From: Acidithiobacillus ferruginosus
GTDB taxonomy: Bacteria > Pseudomonadota > Gammaproteobacteria > Acidithiobacillales > Acidithiobacillaceae
NCBI RefSeq assembly: GCF_018854495.1
Contig: NZ_JABBDR010000087.1
Coordinates: 1 to 6,495 of the forward strand
DNA length: 6,495 nt
Direction of reading: 5' to 3'
Positions 5,330-6,495 of the stretch are shown here, in pieces. A program made the position numbers and the translations under genes. Position 1 is the first letter of the stretch. The number at the start of each line of letters is the position of its first letter. The notes beneath the pieces were generated by a model. The model had not been told where the DNA came from and did not search any database. It worked only from the letters and a program-made list of their open reading frames with translations.

Positions 5330-5988
5330 TAGCTGTAGAGATTGGGGGGTTGTTCATCGTCGGGTGGTCGCTGCGCCTGCTACAGCCGTCCATAAGAGGT
5401 ATGGTCGGGGAGTGGAAAGTACGGCAGGCGTTGTCCTGGCAGAAAGCCATCGCGCTGAACGACGTGATTATCGCGGATGACCGCGGACTCACCCAGATCG
5501 ACCATCTGGTGCTGACGCCTGCGGGTATTGTGGTTCTGGAGACCAAAAACTATGGCGGAAAGCTCTATGACCGGGGCCGCAAGCGGCCCTGGACGCAATA
5601 TATAGGCAAGCAACAAAACCAGATTCACAATCCGCTGGACCAGAACTACCGGCATCGCAAGGTGCTCGCCTTTCTGGTGCCAGGTACGCCCCTTCTGGAC
5701 TTCGTGGTCCTCGCCGGAAGTGGCAGGTTTGAGGGCGTGGTGCCCCAGGGCGTGCTGACGATCTCGGAGTTGAACCGGAAGATCCGCGAGTTGAATGCGC
5801 TGGGGAGAGTTCCAGAATCCCTACAGGATGCGTGGCACACGCTACAGCCGGCGGCCCGCACGGATAGCGCCACCCGGCGGGCGCATTTGCGCTCTATTCC
5901 GGGCGGTACAGAGGCGATCTGGCGTAGCGGCGCTGGAAAGTGGGGACTGCTTCTAGGTGTGGCCATGGTGGTAGCGGGAATCGTATGA
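5326..5988 (+). CDS. NERD-domain (nuclease-related) membrane-associated protein
   Basis: The gene encodes 220 residues. The start is GTG 5326, overlapping the upstream stop (GTGA), with GGGAG eight bases before it. The core matches the nuclease-related NERD domain, a member of the PD-(D/E)XK superfamily: GEW with E29; TQIDH with D59, followed by LVLTPAGIVVLETKN, where E72 and K74 form the E-x-K; and NPLDQN with Q106, the usual NP-x-x-Q element. The key residues therefore appear intact. A hydrophobic stretch lies at the N-terminus (about 2-19) and another at the very C-terminus (about 206-220), which suggests membrane anchoring, with the nuclease-like domain probably cytoplasmic. The zinc-finger domain often fused to NERD is absent. 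NERD proteins are generally predicted DNA-processing or defence enzymes; substrate and partner are not known here. Coupling to the winged-helix protein suggests joint action. Confidence 0.88.
   Translation: MIAVEIGGLFIVGWSLRLLQPSIRGMVGEWKVRQALSWQKAIALNDVIIADDRGLTQIDHLVLTPAGIVVLETKNYGGKLYDRGRKRPWTQYIGKQQNQIHNPLDQNYRHRKVLAFLVPGTPLLDFVVLAGSGRFEGVVPQGVLTISELNRKIRELNALGRVPESLQDAWHTLQPAARTDSATRRAHLRSIPGGTEAIWRSGAGKWGLLLGVAMVVAGIV
5571..5592. repeat. GC-rich hairpin inside the NERD gene
   Basis: CCGGGGCCG (5571-5579), loop CAAG (5580-5583), CGGCCCTGG (5584-5592). This gives nine pairs including one G-T. It encodes D-R-G-R-K-R-P-W between the ETKN and NPxxQ elements. No T-run follows. Confidence 0.75.
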
Positions 5989-6265
5989 AGAAACAGCGGC
6001 TATATGCAAAAAAAGGTTGACTAGCGATCATAAGGTGGTGATGGGAGAAATGCCTGTAGTGTGCAAGAAGTGGTTGACTGGAGTCATTCTCAATATTTGC
6101 CGTTCTGTGCAGAACAGGGTTGAACAAGCGGTCGAGGCACGGCGATCAATTCTCTGCCTGGTGGTTAATCATCCCCGACCTGCGAATGCGAATGACCGGG
6201 TCGCAGCGGAAGCAGTCATTCATCATCAGAAACAAATATCCATGTTTAATATAAAGATTATATAA
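5985..6265 (+). pseudogene. Possible broken or decayed small gene after the NERD gene
   Basis: An ATG at 5985 overlaps the NERD stop (ATGA), as most genes in this train do, with GGGA five bases upstream. The frame encodes only 11 residues (MKKQRLYAKKG) before TGA 6018-6020, directly after a run of seven A (6008-6014). Adding one base to that run would continue the frame into an open stretch to TAA 6263-6265 (about 93 codons in total). Within that stretch an ATG at 6041 with AAGG upstream could also start a 74-residue protein (MGEMPVVCKKW...). The predicted peptide has no recognised motif, and the base composition drifts toward AT. This may be a decayed or frameshifted gene, phase variation at the A tract, or simply non-coding DNA. 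Confidence is low. Confidence 0.25.
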
Positions 6266-6267
6266 TT

Positions 6268-6495
6268 TTATTTGCAGCACGTTGGTGATATGATTTTGCA
6301 GAACACAGACCACTCCATTACATCAACCCTGGAAACGTGGCCACTTAGTCTGATTCCTTTTAAAAAAACTATAGCAGCCAAATGGGAGTGCAACTTATTG
6401 CCGCCATTATATACAATATAATATCTTCTCTTTTTTGACAGAAGAAAGTCCTTAACACCGACATATCTTGACGAGCCAAGAAAGTATGAGGTAAT
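6268..6495 (-). CDS. C-terminal end of an AT-rich hypothetical gene (runs off the window)
   Basis: Read on the minus strand from the window edge, 75 codons are open to TAA (6268-6270); no start is in the window, so the gene enters from beyond 6495. The peptide looks protein-like: ITSYFLGSSRYVGVKDFLL, then KKRRYYIVYNGG, LAAIVFLKGIRLSGHVSRVDVMEW, ending CKIISPTCCK. Third codon positions are AT-rich, unlike the plus-strand train, and no competing plus-strand frame of this length exists here. It is convergent to the operon. I do not recognise the family; the basic, aromatic makeup is seen in many accessory or defence-island orphans. A chance opening in AT-rich DNA is less likely at this length but not excluded. 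Confidence 0.5.
   Translation of the reverse strand: MTSYFLGSSRYVGVKDFLLSKKRRYYIVYNGGNKLHSHLAAIVFLKGIRLSGHVSRVDVMEWSVFCKIISPTCCK

Noticed and set aside
6015..6079. Repeated GGTTGACT (6015-6022 and 6072-6079) as -35 promoter boxes
   Set aside because: No acceptable -10 element lies 16-18 bases downstream of either copy.
6180..6206. CTGCGA ... TCGCAG inverted repeat as a terminator
   Set aside because: It has only six pairs, a 15-base loop and no T-run on either strand.
6357..6426. AT-rich palindromic bits (TTTTAAAA, TTATATA...TATAAT) as an origin or attachment site
   Set aside because: They fall in the minus-strand open frame and are expected in AT-rich DNA; no iterons or duplicated flanks are seen.

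Overview
The window holds one long, tightly packed plus-strand gene train (position 2 to about 5988). It is followed by a short, poorly coding stretch and then the C-terminal end of an AT-rich gene on the minus strand. The operon part is moderately GC-rich and uses strong AGGAGG-type ribosome binding sites. Most of its genes are joined by stop/start overlaps (TGATG, ATGA or GTGA). There are no housekeeping genes, tRNAs or rRNAs. A Sec-exported Cys-rich protein, several orphan membrane proteins and two nuclease-fold-like proteins fit an accessory region (plasmid, integrative conjugative element or genomic island) of a Gram-negative bacterium, most likely a proteobacterium. The host genus cannot be fixed from sequence alone; an acidithiobacillus-like host is only a guess.

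Region A (2-2058) encodes two exported, Cys-containing proteins. The first is the C-terminal part of a protein with tandem CxC modules. The second has a clear signal peptide and a C-terminal beta-sandwich-like, possibly ligand-binding, domain. Their coupling suggests that they work together at the cell surface, possibly as adhesins or mating-pair proteins.

Region B (2058-3113) encodes two unrecognised soluble proteins. The first appears to be split by a single-base frameshift near 2183-2196.

Region C (3110-4550) encodes four small membrane proteins. Two of them (3640-3984 and 4224-4550) look like diverged paralogues with a third small membrane gene between them.

Region D (4547-5988) is a coupled pair. 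The first is a protein with a winged-helix-like N-terminus and a possible degenerate PD-(D/E)XK-type core. The second is a NERD-domain protein with a hydrophobic segment at each end. Both genes contain long perfect or near-perfect hairpins inside their coding sequence.

Region E (5985-6495): the last ATGA overlap opens a reading frame that dies after 11 codons just past an A7 tract. One added base would fuse it to an open frame reaching 6265. Beyond that the DNA becomes AT-rich and carries a minus-strand open frame (6268-6495) that runs off the window. The compositional change suggests a junction between DNA segments of different origin. No promoter, convincing terminator, CRISPR array, insertion sequence or attachment site could be supported.
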